Source of the DNA: Bacteroides uniformis
Lineage (GTDB): Bacteria; Bacteroidota; Bacteroidia; Bacteroidales; Bacteroidaceae
Reading direction: 5' to 3'
NCBI RefSeq assembly: GCF_025147485.1
Contig: NZ_CP102263.1
Coordinates: 1,067,501-1,131,500 of the forward strand
DNA: 64,000 bases
Part shown: positions 1 through 9,207 of the stretch, one piece after another
How positions within the stretch are numbered: the first letter of the stretch is position 1
How the letters are laid out: the number at the start of each line of letters is the position of its first letter
Notes under the pieces: generated by a model
What the model was told of the DNA's origin: nothing
What the model saw: only the letters and a program-made list of their open reading frames with translations
Database searches by the model: none
Made by a program: the position numbers and the translations under genes

Positions 1-167
1 CAGCCGTGAGCTGCGTGCCTACTACGGCGAAGGTTGCCCAGAAGATAGTAAGCAAGGACAACCCCAATTCCTTCATCTTGGGAGATGCCTTGGGGGCTAA
101 TATTTCAGGAGTAATCACTTCGGCCATCATTACGGGTATCTATATTACTATAATTCCCTATCTGTAG
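1..167 (+). CDS. C-terminal end of Na+-translocating decarboxylase beta subunit (partial)
   Basis: The reading frame is open from the left edge to a TAG at 165-167 and gives about 54 residues. It carries the segment CVPTTAKVAQKI, followed by a GDALGANISGVI stretch and a hydrophobic tail. This matches my memory of the C-terminus of OadB/MmdB-type beta subunits (oxaloacetate or methylmalonyl-CoA decarboxylase), where SAVPM-ARVAQK and HAMGPNVAGVI-like segments occur. These polytopic inner-membrane subunits couple decarboxylation to Na+ export, in Bacteroides as part of the succinate-to-propionate route. Substrate cannot be decided from this fragment. Confidence 0.7.
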   Translation, partial: AVSCVPTTAKVAQKIVSKDNPNSFILGDALGANISGVITSAIITGIYITIIPYL

Positions 168-191
168 CCTGCGTAGTGGGTTTAGGTGACG

Positions 192-227
192 GAAAGAGGT
201 TGTGGTAATCACAATCTCTTTCTTTTT
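192..227 (+). terminator. Rho-independent terminator
   Basis: A 13-bp stem (192-204 with 210-222, one G-U pair), a 5-nt loop and a T5 run at 223-227. It closes the transcript of the decarboxylase subunit. Confidence 0.85.
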
Positions 228-246
228 ATGATACATGGGGCAAGCT

Positions 247-277
247 GTTGCATTTCAGATAAAATCCTTTACCTTTG
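247..277 (+). promoter_or_regulatory. Bacteroides-type promoter (GTTG, N19, TACCTTTG)
   Basis: TACCTTTG at 270-277 fits the -7 consensus TAnnTTTG, with GTTG at 247-250, 19 nt upstream. The expected start of transcription near 284 lies downstream of the ATG at 235. This argues for the ATG at 307 as the start of the metalloprotease gene. Confidence 0.6.
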
Positions 278-306
278 CCGGCAAACACATTTATCAAGAT
301 ATCAGG

Positions 307-1458
307 ATGAAGAAAGTATTTAAATTGGCCGGAGGATTCATGGTCGGGGCATGCATCGGCTTTGTAGGAATAATAGGTGTAAGAGTCCTGGTTTTGGGAG
401 ACTCGTTCGACGGTTTACACAGCAAGTTTGCCGAAACCGGCATGCTGGAGACAGTAGGAGTTTCCTTGTTAGCCATACTGATTCTGCTGTTCTCCATCTT
501 CCTGCAAGTGCTTCTGCACGAAGGCGGGCATCTTGTCTGCGGACTGGCAACCGGCTACCGCTTCGTCTCCTTCCGCATCTTCAACCTTACCTTCATACGG
601 AAAGACGGGAAATTATGCATCAAGCGTTTCAGCCTTGCCGGAACGGGAGGCCAATGCCTGCTTACCCCACCCGAAAGGCCTCTTGAAGATATCCCAACCA
701 CCTTGTACAACCTGGGTGGAGTGCTTGCCAACCTGCTGACCGCCATCCTTGCCTTCCTCCCCCTGCTGACCGTAGACGGGCTGCCTTACCTGCTGAAATT
801 CTTCCTTCTGATGCTCTCTTTGATTGGCATTCTCCTTGCAGGGATGAACGGCATCCCCATGAAGATGGGCGGCATCGGCAATGATGCCGACAACATGCGC
901 CTGCTTCTCAAGGACAGCAAGAGCAAGCAGGCACTGGTCACCCAGCTGCGCATCAACGCACTGGTGCAAGAGGGCATGCGTCCTAAGGACATGCCTGCCG
1001 AATGGTTCAGCCAAACGGAAGACATCAACTACAAAGATGCCCTGCAGGTCACCATAGCCTTGATGAGCGCCTCGCGCCTGCTCGACTGCGAAGAATGGGA
1101 AGCCGCCTACAATGCATTTGAGAAAATAATGAGCCACCGGCACGAAGTCATCGGACTTTTGATAAAGGAAAACGCTTGCGAGCTGCTCTTCACCGCATTG
1201 GTGACAAAGAGGACCGCACGGGCAGAAGAATTATATACCGATGAGCTGGATACCTACATCCGGCAATATAAGGATGTGACGTCTTCCAAACAGCGGCTGC
1301 TCTGCGCCCTGGCACTCTACCGGGACAAGGACACAGCAAAAGCAAAGGAGATTTACGAAGCCACCTGCCAACGGAAAAACAAATACTTGATGCAGGGAGA
1401 AGTCAGTTCGGACATAGCCTTGATGAAATCAATCCTTACCGCCAAGAATGCCTTGTAA
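307..1458 (+). CDS. M50-family-like membrane zinc metalloprotease
   Basis: A 383-residue polytopic membrane protein. Residues 71-75 (HEGGH) form the HExxH zinc motif at the end of a transmembrane helix. A later YNLGGVLANLL segment resembles the conserved second motif of site-2-protease (M50) enzymes, followed by more hydrophobic helices. The C-terminal third is soluble, helical and repeat-like. Known M50 enzymes cleave substrates within the membrane; the substrate here is unknown. The start at 307 is preferred over 235 because the predicted transcript begins between them. The next gene starts 1 nt after this stop, so the two are probably co-transcribed. No PDZ domain is seen. Confidence 0.7.
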   Translation: MKKVFKLAGGFMVGACIGFVGIIGVRVLVLGDSFDGLHSKFAETGMLETVGVSLLAILILLFSIFLQVLLHEGGHLVCGLATGYRFVSFRIFNLTFIRKDGKLCIKRFSLAGTGGQCLLTPPERPLEDIPTTLYNLGGVLANLLTAILAFLPLLTVDGLPYLLKFFLLMLSLIGILLAGMNGIPMKMGGIGNDADNMRLLLKDSKSKQALVTQLRINALVQEGMRPKDMPAEWFSQTEDINYKDALQVTIALMSASRLLDCEEWEAAYNAFEKIMSHRHEVIGLLIKENACELLFTALVTKRTARAEELYTDELDTYIRQYKDVTSSKQRLLCALALYRDKDTAKAKEIYEATCQRKNKYLMQGEVSSDIALMKSILTAKNAL

Positions 1459-1459
1459 G

Positions 1460-2227
1460 ATGGAACGATATTTCTTTTACTTGTTATATCTGCTGCTTGG
1501 CTGCTCACTATGCGGTTGTAGCAGAAAACAAGCGCCAAAGCAGGCACAAGACCCAGATACGGAGACCACCATCCCGTACGCCGACACCATAGCGGCACCC
1601 GTCCCTCCGGCTCCGGTTAAAAGCCGGACAGCCCGCTACCTGGACTCCCTCGGTTTCGTCAACATCGCCGAAGCGGACAGCAGCATCGCCATCGACTTGA
1701 TGTACACCCGTGCCGACAACTTCACCGGAACCCTATTGTACGAAGACCTGAAAGAAGCCTACCTGCACCCCGATGCCATGAAAAGCCTGAAGCGGGCACA
1801 ACGCCTACTGAAAGAACAGTACCCCGGCTACAGCCTCATCGTCTACGACGCAGCGCGCCCCTTGTCCGTACAGCAGAAGATGTGGAACGTAGTGAAAGGA
1901 ACCTCCAAATACATCTATGTCTCCAACCCCTCACGCGGCGGCGGCCTGCACAACTACGGATTGGCGGTGGACATCAGCATACTCGACGATAAAGGAACTC
2001 CTCTGCCCATGGGCACCCCGGTAGACCATCTGGGCAGGGAAGCCCACATCACAGAAGAAGCCGTGCTCGTGGCACAAGGCAAGCTGACAGAACAAGAACG
2101 TGAAAACCGGCTGCTGCTCCGGCAGGTAATGAAAGAAGCCGGATTCCACCCGCTACCCAGCGAATGGTGGCACTTCAACCGCGTCAGCAGGCAGACGGCA
2201 AAGGAGCGATACCGGGTCATCCCTTAA
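1460..2227 (+). CDS. D-alanyl-D-alanine dipeptidase (VanX/DdpX-like, M15D) lipoprotein
   Basis: About 255 residues. A lipobox ending in Cys (LGCSLCGC) indicates export and lipidation. The zinc-enzyme signature is present: SNPSRGGGLHNYGLAVDIS supplies the His and Asp ligands and EWWHFN the general base and second His, as in M15D peptidases that hydrolyse D-Ala-D-Ala. The location suggests turnover or salvage of peptidoglycan-derived dipeptide rather than glycopeptide resistance; no vanH or vanA ligase lies nearby. ATG at 1448 is possible, but 1460, just after the protease stop, gives a clean signal peptide. Confidence 0.85.
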   Translation: MERYFFYLLYLLLGCSLCGCSRKQAPKQAQDPDTETTIPYADTIAAPVPPAPVKSRTARYLDSLGFVNIAEADSSIAIDLMYTRADNFTGTLLYEDLKEAYLHPDAMKSLKRAQRLLKEQYPGYSLIVYDAARPLSVQQKMWNVVKGTSKYIYVSNPSRGGGLHNYGLAVDISILDDKGTPLPMGTPVDHLGREAHITEEAVLVAQGKLTEQERENRLLLRQVMKEAGFHPLPSEWWHFNRVSRQTAKERYRVIP

Positions 2228-2272
2228 CTCTCACCCCCAGCTTGTCCGGAAACTTAAATTTGCTATCGCTTT

Positions 2273-2360
2273 GACGCGGATGACGCAGATGACGCGGATG
2301 ACGCGGATGACGCGGATTTTTAATATTCTTAATCTGTATTATCAGCGTCATCTGTGTCTG
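2273..2360. repeat. Nonamer repeat array with inverted second half
   Basis: Positions 2273-2317 hold five tandem copies of GACGCGGAT (the second is GACGCAGAT). Positions 2335-2360 carry the same kind of nonamer on the other strand. A transcript could fold into a long imperfect hairpin, which may end the dipeptidase transcript although no strong T-run follows. Related nonamers occur elsewhere in the window. Confidence 0.75.
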
Positions 2361-2415
2361 AAAAATAATCAGACAGAAAGCTGCGAATTTATGCCCCACT
2401 TTGTCCTTTTTGAGA

Positions 2416-2423
2416 TAACTTTG
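2416..2423 (+). promoter_or_regulatory. -7 promoter element TAACTTTG
   Basis: Matches TAnnTTTG, 23 nt upstream of the methyltransferase start. A TTTG at 2400-2403 is too close to be a standard -33 box. Confidence 0.5.
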
Positions 2424-2446
2424 CATCAGAATAAATAAGCCAAGCC

Positions 2447-3694
2447 ATGCCTTTATCCCAAGACACCCTCCGCTTCATCCGCGAGCATCGCCGCGACGAC
2501 GTGCGCAGCCTTGCCTTGCAGGCACGCCGCTACCCTTCGGTAGACATGCCCGCCGCCATCACACAGATTTCCGGCTGGCAAATTGCCAAAGAGAAGATAC
2601 CCGCATGGGCCGAGAACGAGCATATACTCTACCCCGCCCACCTTTCTCTGGAACAATGCTCCTCCCAAGCAACGGCACAGTATAAAGCGGAGATTATAAC
2701 TAACCTGCTACATACAGAACAAGAACATCCCGCGCAGAACAGTACCCCCACATCAGCCGGCACCTTTACCGACCTCACCGGAGGTTTCGGCATCGACTGC
2801 GCCTATCTCTCCTCCCGCTTCGGGCATGCCACTTACGTCGAGCGCCAGGAAACCCTCTGCCAGATAGCCGCGCACAACTTCCCTGTCCTCGGCCTGAACC
2901 ACATCTCCGTCTGCCACGCAGACAGCGTCCGCCATCTGCAAGAGATGGAACCCGTGGACTGTATATTTATAGACCCTGCCCGCCGCGACGGACACGGCGG
3001 AAAGACCGTAGCCATCGGCGACTGCGAACCCGATATAGCCGCCCTCGAAGAACTGCTGCTGCGCAAGGCAAGACACGTACTGGTAAAACTCTCCCCCATG
3101 CTCGACCTCACCCTTGCCCTGAACGATTTGAAGCATGTACGAGAGGCACACATCGTCTCCGTGGGCAACGAATGCAAGGAACTGCTGCTCTTGCTGGGAC
3201 AAGGCGAAGGAGTGCCGGCAGACAACATCCCCATCCATTGCGTCAACTTCACCGGTGTACCGGCTCCCCAAGCCCTCGTCTTCACCCGCCGGCAGGAGAA
3301 GGAGCGTGCATGCCCCTACACCCCTCAACTGAAATCATACCTCTACGAACCGAATGCCTCCGTGCTGAAAGCCGGTGCATTCCGCAGCCTCTCCTCATTG
3401 TATAAGGTGGAAAAACTGCATCCCAACAGCCACCTCTACACCTCGGGCCACTTCCTGCCGGACTTCCCCGGCCGCAAGTTCCAGATTACCTCCTCCTGCG
3501 GCTTCGGCAAGAAAGAAGTGAAAGAGATGCTGGCTGCCGAGAAAAAGGCGAACCTCACCGTGCGCAACTTCCCCGCCACCGTGGCCGAACTGCGCAAACG
3601 ACTGAAATTGGCCGAAGGGGGAGGCACTTATCTCTTTGCCACTACTCTGGCAGACGAGAAGAAGGTACTTATCCGCTGCCAGGCTACGGGATAA
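2447..3694 (+). CDS. Class I SAM-dependent methyltransferase with THUMP-like domain
   Basis: 415 residues. The central Rossmann fold shows motif I as DLTGGFGIDCAYLSS and a motif-IV-like DCIFIDPARRDG. The C-terminal part, including FPGRKFQITSSCGFGKKE, fits the THUMP-like domain found after this fold in Bacteroidota and other bacteria. Such proteins are presumed RNA methyltransferases, but target and chemistry are not established. The gene has its own -7 element and no tight operon partner, and is followed by a palindromic repeat array. Confidence 0.75.
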   Translation: MPLSQDTLRFIREHRRDDVRSLALQARRYPSVDMPAAITQISGWQIAKEKIPAWAENEHILYPAHLSLEQCSSQATAQYKAEIITNLLHTEQEHPAQNSTPTSAGTFTDLTGGFGIDCAYLSSRFGHATYVERQETLCQIAAHNFPVLGLNHISVCHADSVRHLQEMEPVDCIFIDPARRDGHGGKTVAIGDCEPDIAALEELLLRKARHVLVKLSPMLDLTLALNDLKHVREAHIVSVGNECKELLLLLGQGEGVPADNIPIHCVNFTGVPAPQALVFTRRQEKERACPYTPQLKSYLYEPNASVLKAGAFRSLSSLYKVEKLHPNSHLYTSGHFLPDFPGRKFQITSSCGFGKKEVKEMLAAEKKANLTVRNFPATVAELRKRLKLAEGGGTYLFATTLADEKKVLIRCQATG

Positions 3695-3723
3695 GACACC
3701 AACCCCTATACCTTCCCCTGCAC

Positions 3724-3783
3724 GAGATGTACATCTCATGTTGCTCGAGATGTACATCTCATACAGTCCGAGATGCACATCTC
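3724..3783. repeat. Three palindromes in a 23-nt-period array
   Basis: The 14-bp perfect palindrome GAGATGTACATCTC lies at 3724-3737 and 3747-3760. GAGATGCACATCTC follows at 3770-3783. Start-to-start spacing is exactly 23 nt both times, with differing spacers. Confidence 0.9.
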
Positions 3784-3859
3784 GTGCATCTTTAGCGTCA
3801 ATCTGCCAGATGACGGCAAAGGGAGATACCGCCGAAAGGGTACTACCTCCAAGAATTTA

Positions 3860-3887
3860 TGTAACCTCATTGTAACTGAATCGTTAT
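3860..3887 (+). promoter_or_regulatory. Candidate PhoB-like direct-repeat site
   Basis: TGTAAC occurs at 3860-3865 and 3871-3876, 11 bp apart, with a weaker CGTTAT at 3882. Direct repeats spaced one helical turn are the usual geometry of OmpR/PhoB-family sites. The operon downstream encodes an outer-membrane receptor and a phosphatase. This is inference only. Confidence 0.3.
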
Positions 3888-3930
3888 CTGTTCTTCAACG
3901 CTCCGCAATCTCCACGTAACGGCAACCCTC

Positions 3931-3938
3931 TACTTTTG
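3931..3938 (+). promoter_or_regulatory. -7 promoter element TACTTTTG
   Basis: Perfect TAnnTTTG match, 29 nt upstream of the TonB receptor start. There is no convincing -33 box, which would fit an activator-dependent promoter. Confidence 0.55.
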
Positions 3939-3967
3939 CGGCAGATTATTAACAGATAATAACAAGT

Positions 3968-6736
3968 ATGAAACAGATTTTGAGAGCATTCTTATTCTTA
4001 CTCCTATTCACCGCCACCGTCAATACGGCCATTGCCGACGAAAAAGCAAATGTCACGAAACAAGGAACTGTACGTGGACGCATCATCGACGCCACTAAAC
4101 AAACTCTCCCGGGCGCATCCATCTACATCGAGAAACTACACACTGGCGTGACGAGCGACGTCAACGGCTTCTACACTTTCTCTAACCTTGACCCGGGAAC
4201 CTATACAGTAAAGGTGAGCTACGTGGGCTACTCTCCCGTAGAACTGAAAATCACCATCCCCGCAGGCCGTACACTGGAAAAAGACGTCGTACTGAACGAA
4301 GGCGTGGAGTTGCAGGAAGTGGTGGTAGGCGGCGCCTTCCAGGGACAGCGCCGTGCCATCAACTCACAGAAAAACAACATGGGGATTACGAATGTAGTCT
4401 CTGCCGACCAGGTAGGCAAGTTCCCCGACTCCAACATCGGTGACGCCCTTAAACGCATCTCCGGCATCAACGTGCAGTACGACCAAGGCGAGGCACGCTT
4501 CGGGCAAGTGCGGGGCACGAGTGCCGACCTCAGCTCCGTCACCATCAACGGCAACCGCGTTCCCTCTGCCGAAGGCGATACGCGCAACGTACAGCTCGAC
4601 CTCATTCCGGCAGACATGATTCAGACCATCGAAGTGAACAAGGTAGTAACCGCCGATATGGACGGCGACGCCATCGGCGGCAGCATCAACCTCGTCACCA
4701 AGAACTCCCCCTACAAGCGTACCATTGCCGCCACCGCCGGAACCGGCTACAACTGGGTGAGCGAAAAGGCGCAACTGAACCTTGGCTTCACCTACGGCGA
4801 CCGCTTCTTCAACGACAAACTCGGCTTGATTGTATCGGCCTCCTATCAGAACTCACCTTCTGGTTCCTACGACACCGAATTTGTATGGGAGCAGGATGAC
4901 AACGGCAAGACGTACGTCAACGACTACCAAATCCGCCAATACTACGTCACCCGCGAACGCCAAAGCTACTCCGCCGCACTGGACTGGGACATCAATGCCA
5001 ACCACAAACTGACCTTCAAAGGCATCTTCAACAACCGCAACGACTGGGAGAACCGCTACCGTACCACGCTGAAAGACCTTGACCCCGACGGCAACGCCAC
5101 CGTACGCATACAGACCAAAGCCGGTACGCCGGACAACCGTAACGCCCGCCTGGAACGCCAGCGCACCATGGACTTTGCCCTCAGCGGCGAACACCTCTTC
5201 GGCGCCCTCTCCATGGACTGGCATGCCAGCTATGCCAAAGCCAGCGAAGAACGTCCCAACGAACGCTACATCGACTTCCAACTGAAGAAACAGAAGTTCG
5301 ACATGGACCTGAGCGACGAACGCCAACCCTTTGCCAGCCCCAAAACAGGCTCTACCATGACATTGAACGATGAATTCAGCCTGAAAGAGCTGACGGAACA
5401 GCAGGAAGACATCAAGGAGCAGGACCTGAAGTTCTCCGCCAACTTCAAACTTCCCTTCAAGAACGGCAACAAGCTGAAGTTCGGCGCAAAGGTAGTGCGC
5501 AAGACCAAGGATAAAGAAGTGGACTTCTACGAATACTCTCCTCTGGACGAGGATGCCTTCATGACGAACAGCCTGGCAAATACAGTGGACCAGACCAACA
5601 AGAACTTCATGCCCAACAACAAATATCAGGCAGGTATCTACGCCAGCAAGGAATACACCGGCTCTTTAGACTTGAACAACGCTTCCCTCTTTGAGAAAGA
5701 GCAGGTGCAGGAAGAACTTGCCGGAAACTTCAACGCCCGCGAAACCGTGACTTCCGGCTACCTCCGCTTCGACCAAAAACTGACAAAAGACGTGGAACTG
5801 ATGACCGGACTTCGCATAGAGAACACCAACCTTGCCTATACGGGACGCACCTACGATGCCGACGAAGACCTCACCAGCAAGACCGACCGTCAGCGCAACA
5901 GCTACATCAACTTCCTGCCGTCGCTGCTCGTAAAGTGGAATGTAAACGATGACTTCAAAGTGCGCGGTTCGTTTACCCAAACCTTGTCACGCCCCAAATA
6001 CTCGGCCCTCGTGCCCAGTGTGAACATCAAGCGTTCCGACAACGAAATCACCATCGGAAACCCGGAGCTGAAACCTACCGTCTCCTACAACTTCGACTTG
6101 AGTGCCGACTACTACTTCCGCAGCATCGGTCTGATAAGCGCCGGCATCTTCTACAAGAAGATAGACGACTTCATCGTAGACCAGGTGAGCACCAACTACG
6201 AATACCAGGGTAACACCTACACCCGCTTCACCCAACCCAAGAATGCGGGCAACGCCAACCTGGTAGGGGTAGAGTTATCCTACCAGCGCGACTTCAGCTT
6301 CATTGCTCCCGCTCTGAAATGTGTAGGTTTCTACGGAACGTACACCTACACCCACTCCCGTGTGGAAGACTTCAACTTCGAAGGTCGCGAGAATGAGAAA
6401 GACTTGAGCATGCCAGGCTCTCCGGAGCATACCGCAAATGCTTCCCTATACTTTGAGAAAGGCGGTCTGAATCTGCGCCTGAGCTATAACTTCGCTTCCG
6501 ATTTCATCGACGAAATGGGAGAAAGCACCTTCTACGACCGCTACTACGACAAGGTGAACTATATGGACGTAAACGCCAGCTATACCTTCGGAAAGAAGTT
6601 CAAGACTACCTTCTACGCCGAAGCCAACAACCTGCTGAACCAGCCGCTACGCTACTACCAGGGCACAAAAGACCGTACCATGCAGGCAGAATACTACGGC
6701 GTGAAAGTGAATGCGGGAGTGAAGATTAATTTTTAA
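3968..6736 (+). CDS. TonB-dependent outer-membrane receptor
   Basis: 922 residues. A signal peptide (about 1-23) is followed by a carboxypeptidase-regulatory-like domain (about 34-113; GTVRGRIIDATKQTLPGASIYIE). The plug comes next (about 125-245; SNIGDALKRISGINVQYD), then a 22-strand-type barrel ending in aromatic VKINF. It lacks the SusC-specific features and a SusD partner, so it belongs to the general CirA/IroN-like class. It imports a ligand across the outer membrane using TonB energy. The next gene is an exported phosphatase, suggesting the ligand is a phosphoester or is bound together with phosphate release. The ligand itself cannot be read from sequence. Confidence 0.88.
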   Translation: MKQILRAFLFLLLFTATVNTAIADEKANVTKQGTVRGRIIDATKQTLPGASIYIEKLHTGVTSDVNGFYTFSNLDPGTYTVKVSYVGYSPVELKITIPAGRTLEKDVVLNEGVELQEVVVGGAFQGQRRAINSQKNNMGITNVVSADQVGKFPDSNIGDALKRISGINVQYDQGEARFGQVRGTSADLSSVTINGNRVPSAEGDTRNVQLDLIPADMIQTIEVNKVVTADMDGDAIGGSINLVTKNSPYKRTIAATAGTGYNWVSEKAQLNLGFTYGDRFFNDKLGLIVSASYQNSPSGSYDTEFVWEQDDNGKTYVNDYQIRQYYVTRERQSYSAALDWDINANHKLTFKGIFNNRNDWENRYRTTLKDLDPDGNATVRIQTKAGTPDNRNARLERQRTMDFALSGEHLFGALSMDWHASYAKASEERPNERYIDFQLKKQKFDMDLSDERQPFASPKTGSTMTLNDEFSLKELTEQQEDIKEQDLKFSANFKLPFKNGNKLKFGAKVVRKTKDKEVDFYEYSPLDEDAFMTNSLANTVDQTNKNFMPNNKYQAGIYASKEYTGSLDLNNASLFEKEQVQEELAGNFNARETVTSGYLRFDQKLTKDVELMTGLRIENTNLAYTGRTYDADEDLTSKTDRQRNSYINFLPSLLVKWNVNDDFKVRGSFTQTLSRPKYSALVPSVNIKRSDNEITIGNPELKPTVSYNFDLSADYYFRSIGLISAGIFYKKIDDFIVDQVSTNYEYQGNTYTRFTQPKNAGNANLVGVELSYQRDFSFIAPALKCVGFYGTYTYTHSRVEDFNFEGRENEKDLSMPGSPEHTANASLYFEKGGLNLRLSYNFASDFIDEMGESTFYDRYYDKVNYMDVNASYTFGKKFKTTFYAEANNLLNQPLRYYQGTKDRTMQAEYYGVKVNAGVKINF

Positions 6737-6790
6737 ACAGCGAATTCTATCTCAACAAGTTATCAACATTAACTACTCAACAATTTAATA

Positions 6791-7726
6791 ATGACAATGA
6801 AGAAAATATTCCTTTTACTGTTTATTGCCCTACTCGGCAACGCAGCCATTGCCCAAATCACCGATTACTCCATCTTCGACAAGAAGTTCAACTTCTACGT
6901 AGCCAACGACCTCGGCCGTAACGGCTACTACGACCAAAAGCCCATCGCCGAACTGATGGGACAAATGGCAGAAGAAGTAGGCCCCGAATTCGTTCTTGCC
7001 ACCGGCGATGTACACCACTTTGAAGGCGTACGTAGCGTGAACGATCCGCTTTGGATGACCAACTACGAACTTATTTACAGCCACCCGGAGCTGATGATAG
7101 ACTGGTTTCCCCTGCTGGGCAACCACGAATACCGCGGTAATACGCAGGCTGTGCTCGACTACAGTAATATCAGCCGCCGCTGGACCATGCCCGCCCGTTA
7201 TTATACCAAGACGTTCGAGGACAACGGCGCTACCATCCGCATCCTTTGGGTAGACACCGCCCCGATGATTGACAAATACCGCAACGAAAGCGAGACCTAT
7301 CCCGATGCCTGCAAGCAGGATTACCAGCAACAACTTTCCTGGATAGATTCCGTACTGACTGCCGCCAAAGAGGACTGGGTTATCGTTGCCGGACACCATC
7401 CCATCTATGCCGAAACCCCGAAGGACGAGAGCGAACGCGCGGATATGCAGGCACGTCTCGATCCCATCCTGCGCAAGCACAAGGTGGATATGTACATCTG
7501 CGGGCACATCCACAACTTCCAGCACGTACGCGTGGCAGGCAGCGACATCGACTATATCACCAATTCTGCCGGTTCGCTCGCCCGCAAGGTGAAGCCCATC
7601 GAAGGGACCGTATTCTGCAGCCCCGAACCGGGTTTCTCCATTGTATCGGCCAGCAAAAAGACACTGGAACTGCGCATGATTGACAAGAAAGGGAATGTAT
7701 TGCACACGGTGACGCGCAGCAAATAA
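6791..7726 (+). CDS. Secreted metallophosphoesterase (acid-phosphatase-like)
   Basis: 311 residues with a signal peptide (ending near AIA-Q). Calcineurin-like metal motifs appear in order: NDLGRNGYY, GDVHHFEG, GNHEYRG, AGHHPIYAE and GHIHNFQHV. The family most resembles tartrate-resistant purple acid phosphatases, with two metals bound in the active site. Export places it in the periplasm or on the surface. It follows the TonB receptor by 54 nt and ends at a strong terminator, so the two form one unit likely to release and take up phosphate or a phosphorylated nutrient. ATG at 6797 is an equally good start. Confidence 0.85.
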   Translation: MTMKKIFLLLFIALLGNAAIAQITDYSIFDKKFNFYVANDLGRNGYYDQKPIAELMGQMAEEVGPEFVLATGDVHHFEGVRSVNDPLWMTNYELIYSHPELMIDWFPLLGNHEYRGNTQAVLDYSNISRRWTMPARYYTKTFEDNGATIRILWVDTAPMIDKYRNESETYPDACKQDYQQQLSWIDSVLTAAKEDWVIVAGHHPIYAETPKDESERADMQARLDPILRKHKVDMYICGHIHNFQHVRVAGSDIDYITNSAGSLARKVKPIEGTVFCSPEPGFSIVSASKKTLELRMIDKKGNVLHTVTRSK

Positions 7727-7782
7727 TCCAAGCCGGCACGCAAGCAGGCGCATTCCCCCGAAGCCCTGCCGAACAACCACTT

Positions 7783-7825
7783 TCCTCCCACGAAGCAAAA
7801 GACCATGTTTCGTAGGAGGATTTTT
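7783..7825 (+). terminator. Rho-independent terminator
   Basis: A 12-bp stem with one mismatch (7783-7794 with 7809-7820), a 14-nt loop and a T5 run. It separates the receptor/phosphatase unit from the lipoprotein gene. Confidence 0.8.
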
Positions 7826-7878
7826 CCATCTCATACGACAAAAACAAAGCCTATCCGCAGGAATACAAGAAAAAGCCC

Positions 7879-7886
7879 TATATTTG
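7879..7886 (+). promoter_or_regulatory. -7 promoter element TATATTTG
   Basis: TAnnTTTG match 19 nt before the lipoprotein start and downstream of a terminator, so the gene has its own promoter. Confidence 0.55.
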
Positions 7887-7905
7887 CATTTGTCAATACA
7901 TAACT

Positions 7906-9198
7906 ATGATGAAGAAGATACACTTCCTGCTACTAATCAGCCTGCTACTTGCCGCTTGCAGTGATGACGACAAAGAGAAACAACCCGCTTTTGTGACCAA
8001 TATCACCATATCCGATGCCGGAAAGACCTTCAATCCCGGTGATGCCGTGACCGTCAAAGCCGACGGCTTGCAGAGCGGCGACCAAATCATATTGGACATC
8101 TACTGGCCGATAGCCGACAATCCTCTCTTTCCCGAAGGGTATTCACGCTACACACGCGCCGTTACCACGGAGCAAACCACCAACAGCATTACTTTCCTTG
8201 CCCCCGGACACTGGCCCGCCTCACGGGTAGAAATGTTCCTGGAACGGGCAGGACAGCTTCAGCCTCTCGGCCAGATTTCGGTAGCCGACGGACAATCCCC
8301 CGAAGAACCATATCTCTACGGTATCACCAACTCCCACGCCATTTACACACCGACCGTTCCCCGCGGCATCACCCGTATCGACCTGGTAACACAAGAAATA
8401 TCGGAAGTAATCCAGTTCCATGACGACGAAGATTTCCACCTTGCCGCCAACATCCCCGGCACCAACATCCTCTGCGGGATACGGGAGAAAGACGGCAGTA
8501 GTTTCATCGACGGATACGACCTCTGCATGCACTATTGGTGTAACCCGGTAGAACGTAACGCAATTACCATCTGCTCGGACTTCAACAACACTGTTTCCCT
8601 GGAAATGGCCGGAGATAAGCTCCTCACCTACTGTAGCATCTCTTATCCGGTATATACCCGGTTGAATATGCCACCGATACATACTCCCGAAATACCATTA
8701 CCGGATGGACTGAAGCCCGAATCCCTCTCACGCTATCCGGGCGTGATAGCCGACGTCCACATGCTGCTCTCGGCCAACAACGGCGACGACACCTTCTCGC
8801 CCGTCGTGATAGACATCGCCAAAGAAAAGATGCACTGCTACGACCCCATCAAAGCCGAAGCCTTGATACCTTTCCGGATTATGGAACCATCCCCCGAAAA
8901 CCCAAACAGCCTGCAATGCAAAGGAGGCTATATCGTTTCCCGTGCCAATGGTGGAGATACGCAATTCTGCTTATGGGATACTACTGCCGGAAACTTGAAA
9001 GAGCCTTTCGCCACCTACCCCAACGCCGTACGCTCCGCTGCCATGTACTACTCCAAGGACGGGCAGACAAGGAAACTCTACGTGCAGTTTGCAGGCTATC
9101 GTGAAGGCGACTTCATCGAAACTTATGATTTCCAGACAAAGGAATGGAGGATGTTTATGTTCTACGTACCGTTTGCAGAGATTTTACTGGCACGATAA
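7906..9198 (+). CDS. Lipoprotein of unknown function
   Basis: 430 residues beginning with a lipoprotein signal (LLLAACSDDD), so probably outer-membrane anchored. Residues about 28-100 look like a beta-sandwich (ISDAGKTFNPGDAVTVKADGL). The remainder is beta-rich with repeated strand-turn patterns such as YLYGITNSHAIYTPTVPRGITRIDL, compatible with a propeller. I do not recognise the family. It follows the phosphatase operon but is separated from it by a terminator and its own promoter, so a functional link is uncertain. Its stop is 9 nt from the stop of the convergent mechanosensitive channel gene. Confidence 0.65.
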   Translation: MMKKIHFLLLISLLLAACSDDDKEKQPAFVTNITISDAGKTFNPGDAVTVKADGLQSGDQIILDIYWPIADNPLFPEGYSRYTRAVTTEQTTNSITFLAPGHWPASRVEMFLERAGQLQPLGQISVADGQSPEEPYLYGITNSHAIYTPTVPRGITRIDLVTQEISEVIQFHDDEDFHLAANIPGTNILCGIREKDGSSFIDGYDLCMHYWCNPVERNAITICSDFNNTVSLEMAGDKLLTYCSISYPVYTRLNMPPIHTPEIPLPDGLKPESLSRYPGVIADVHMLLSANNGDDTFSPVVIDIAKEKMHCYDPIKAEALIPFRIMEPSPENPNSLQCKGGYIVSRANGGDTQFCLWDTTAGNLKEPFATYPNAVRSAAMYYSKDGQTRKLYVQFAGYREGDFIETYDFQTKEWRMFMFYVPFAEILLAR

Positions 9199-9207
9199 CC
9201 GGCTCCC

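Noticed and set aside
1460..2227. Vancomycin-resistance function for the VanX-like gene
   Set aside because: No vanH, vanA or vanS/R genes nearby; a housekeeping dipeptidase lipoprotein is more likely.
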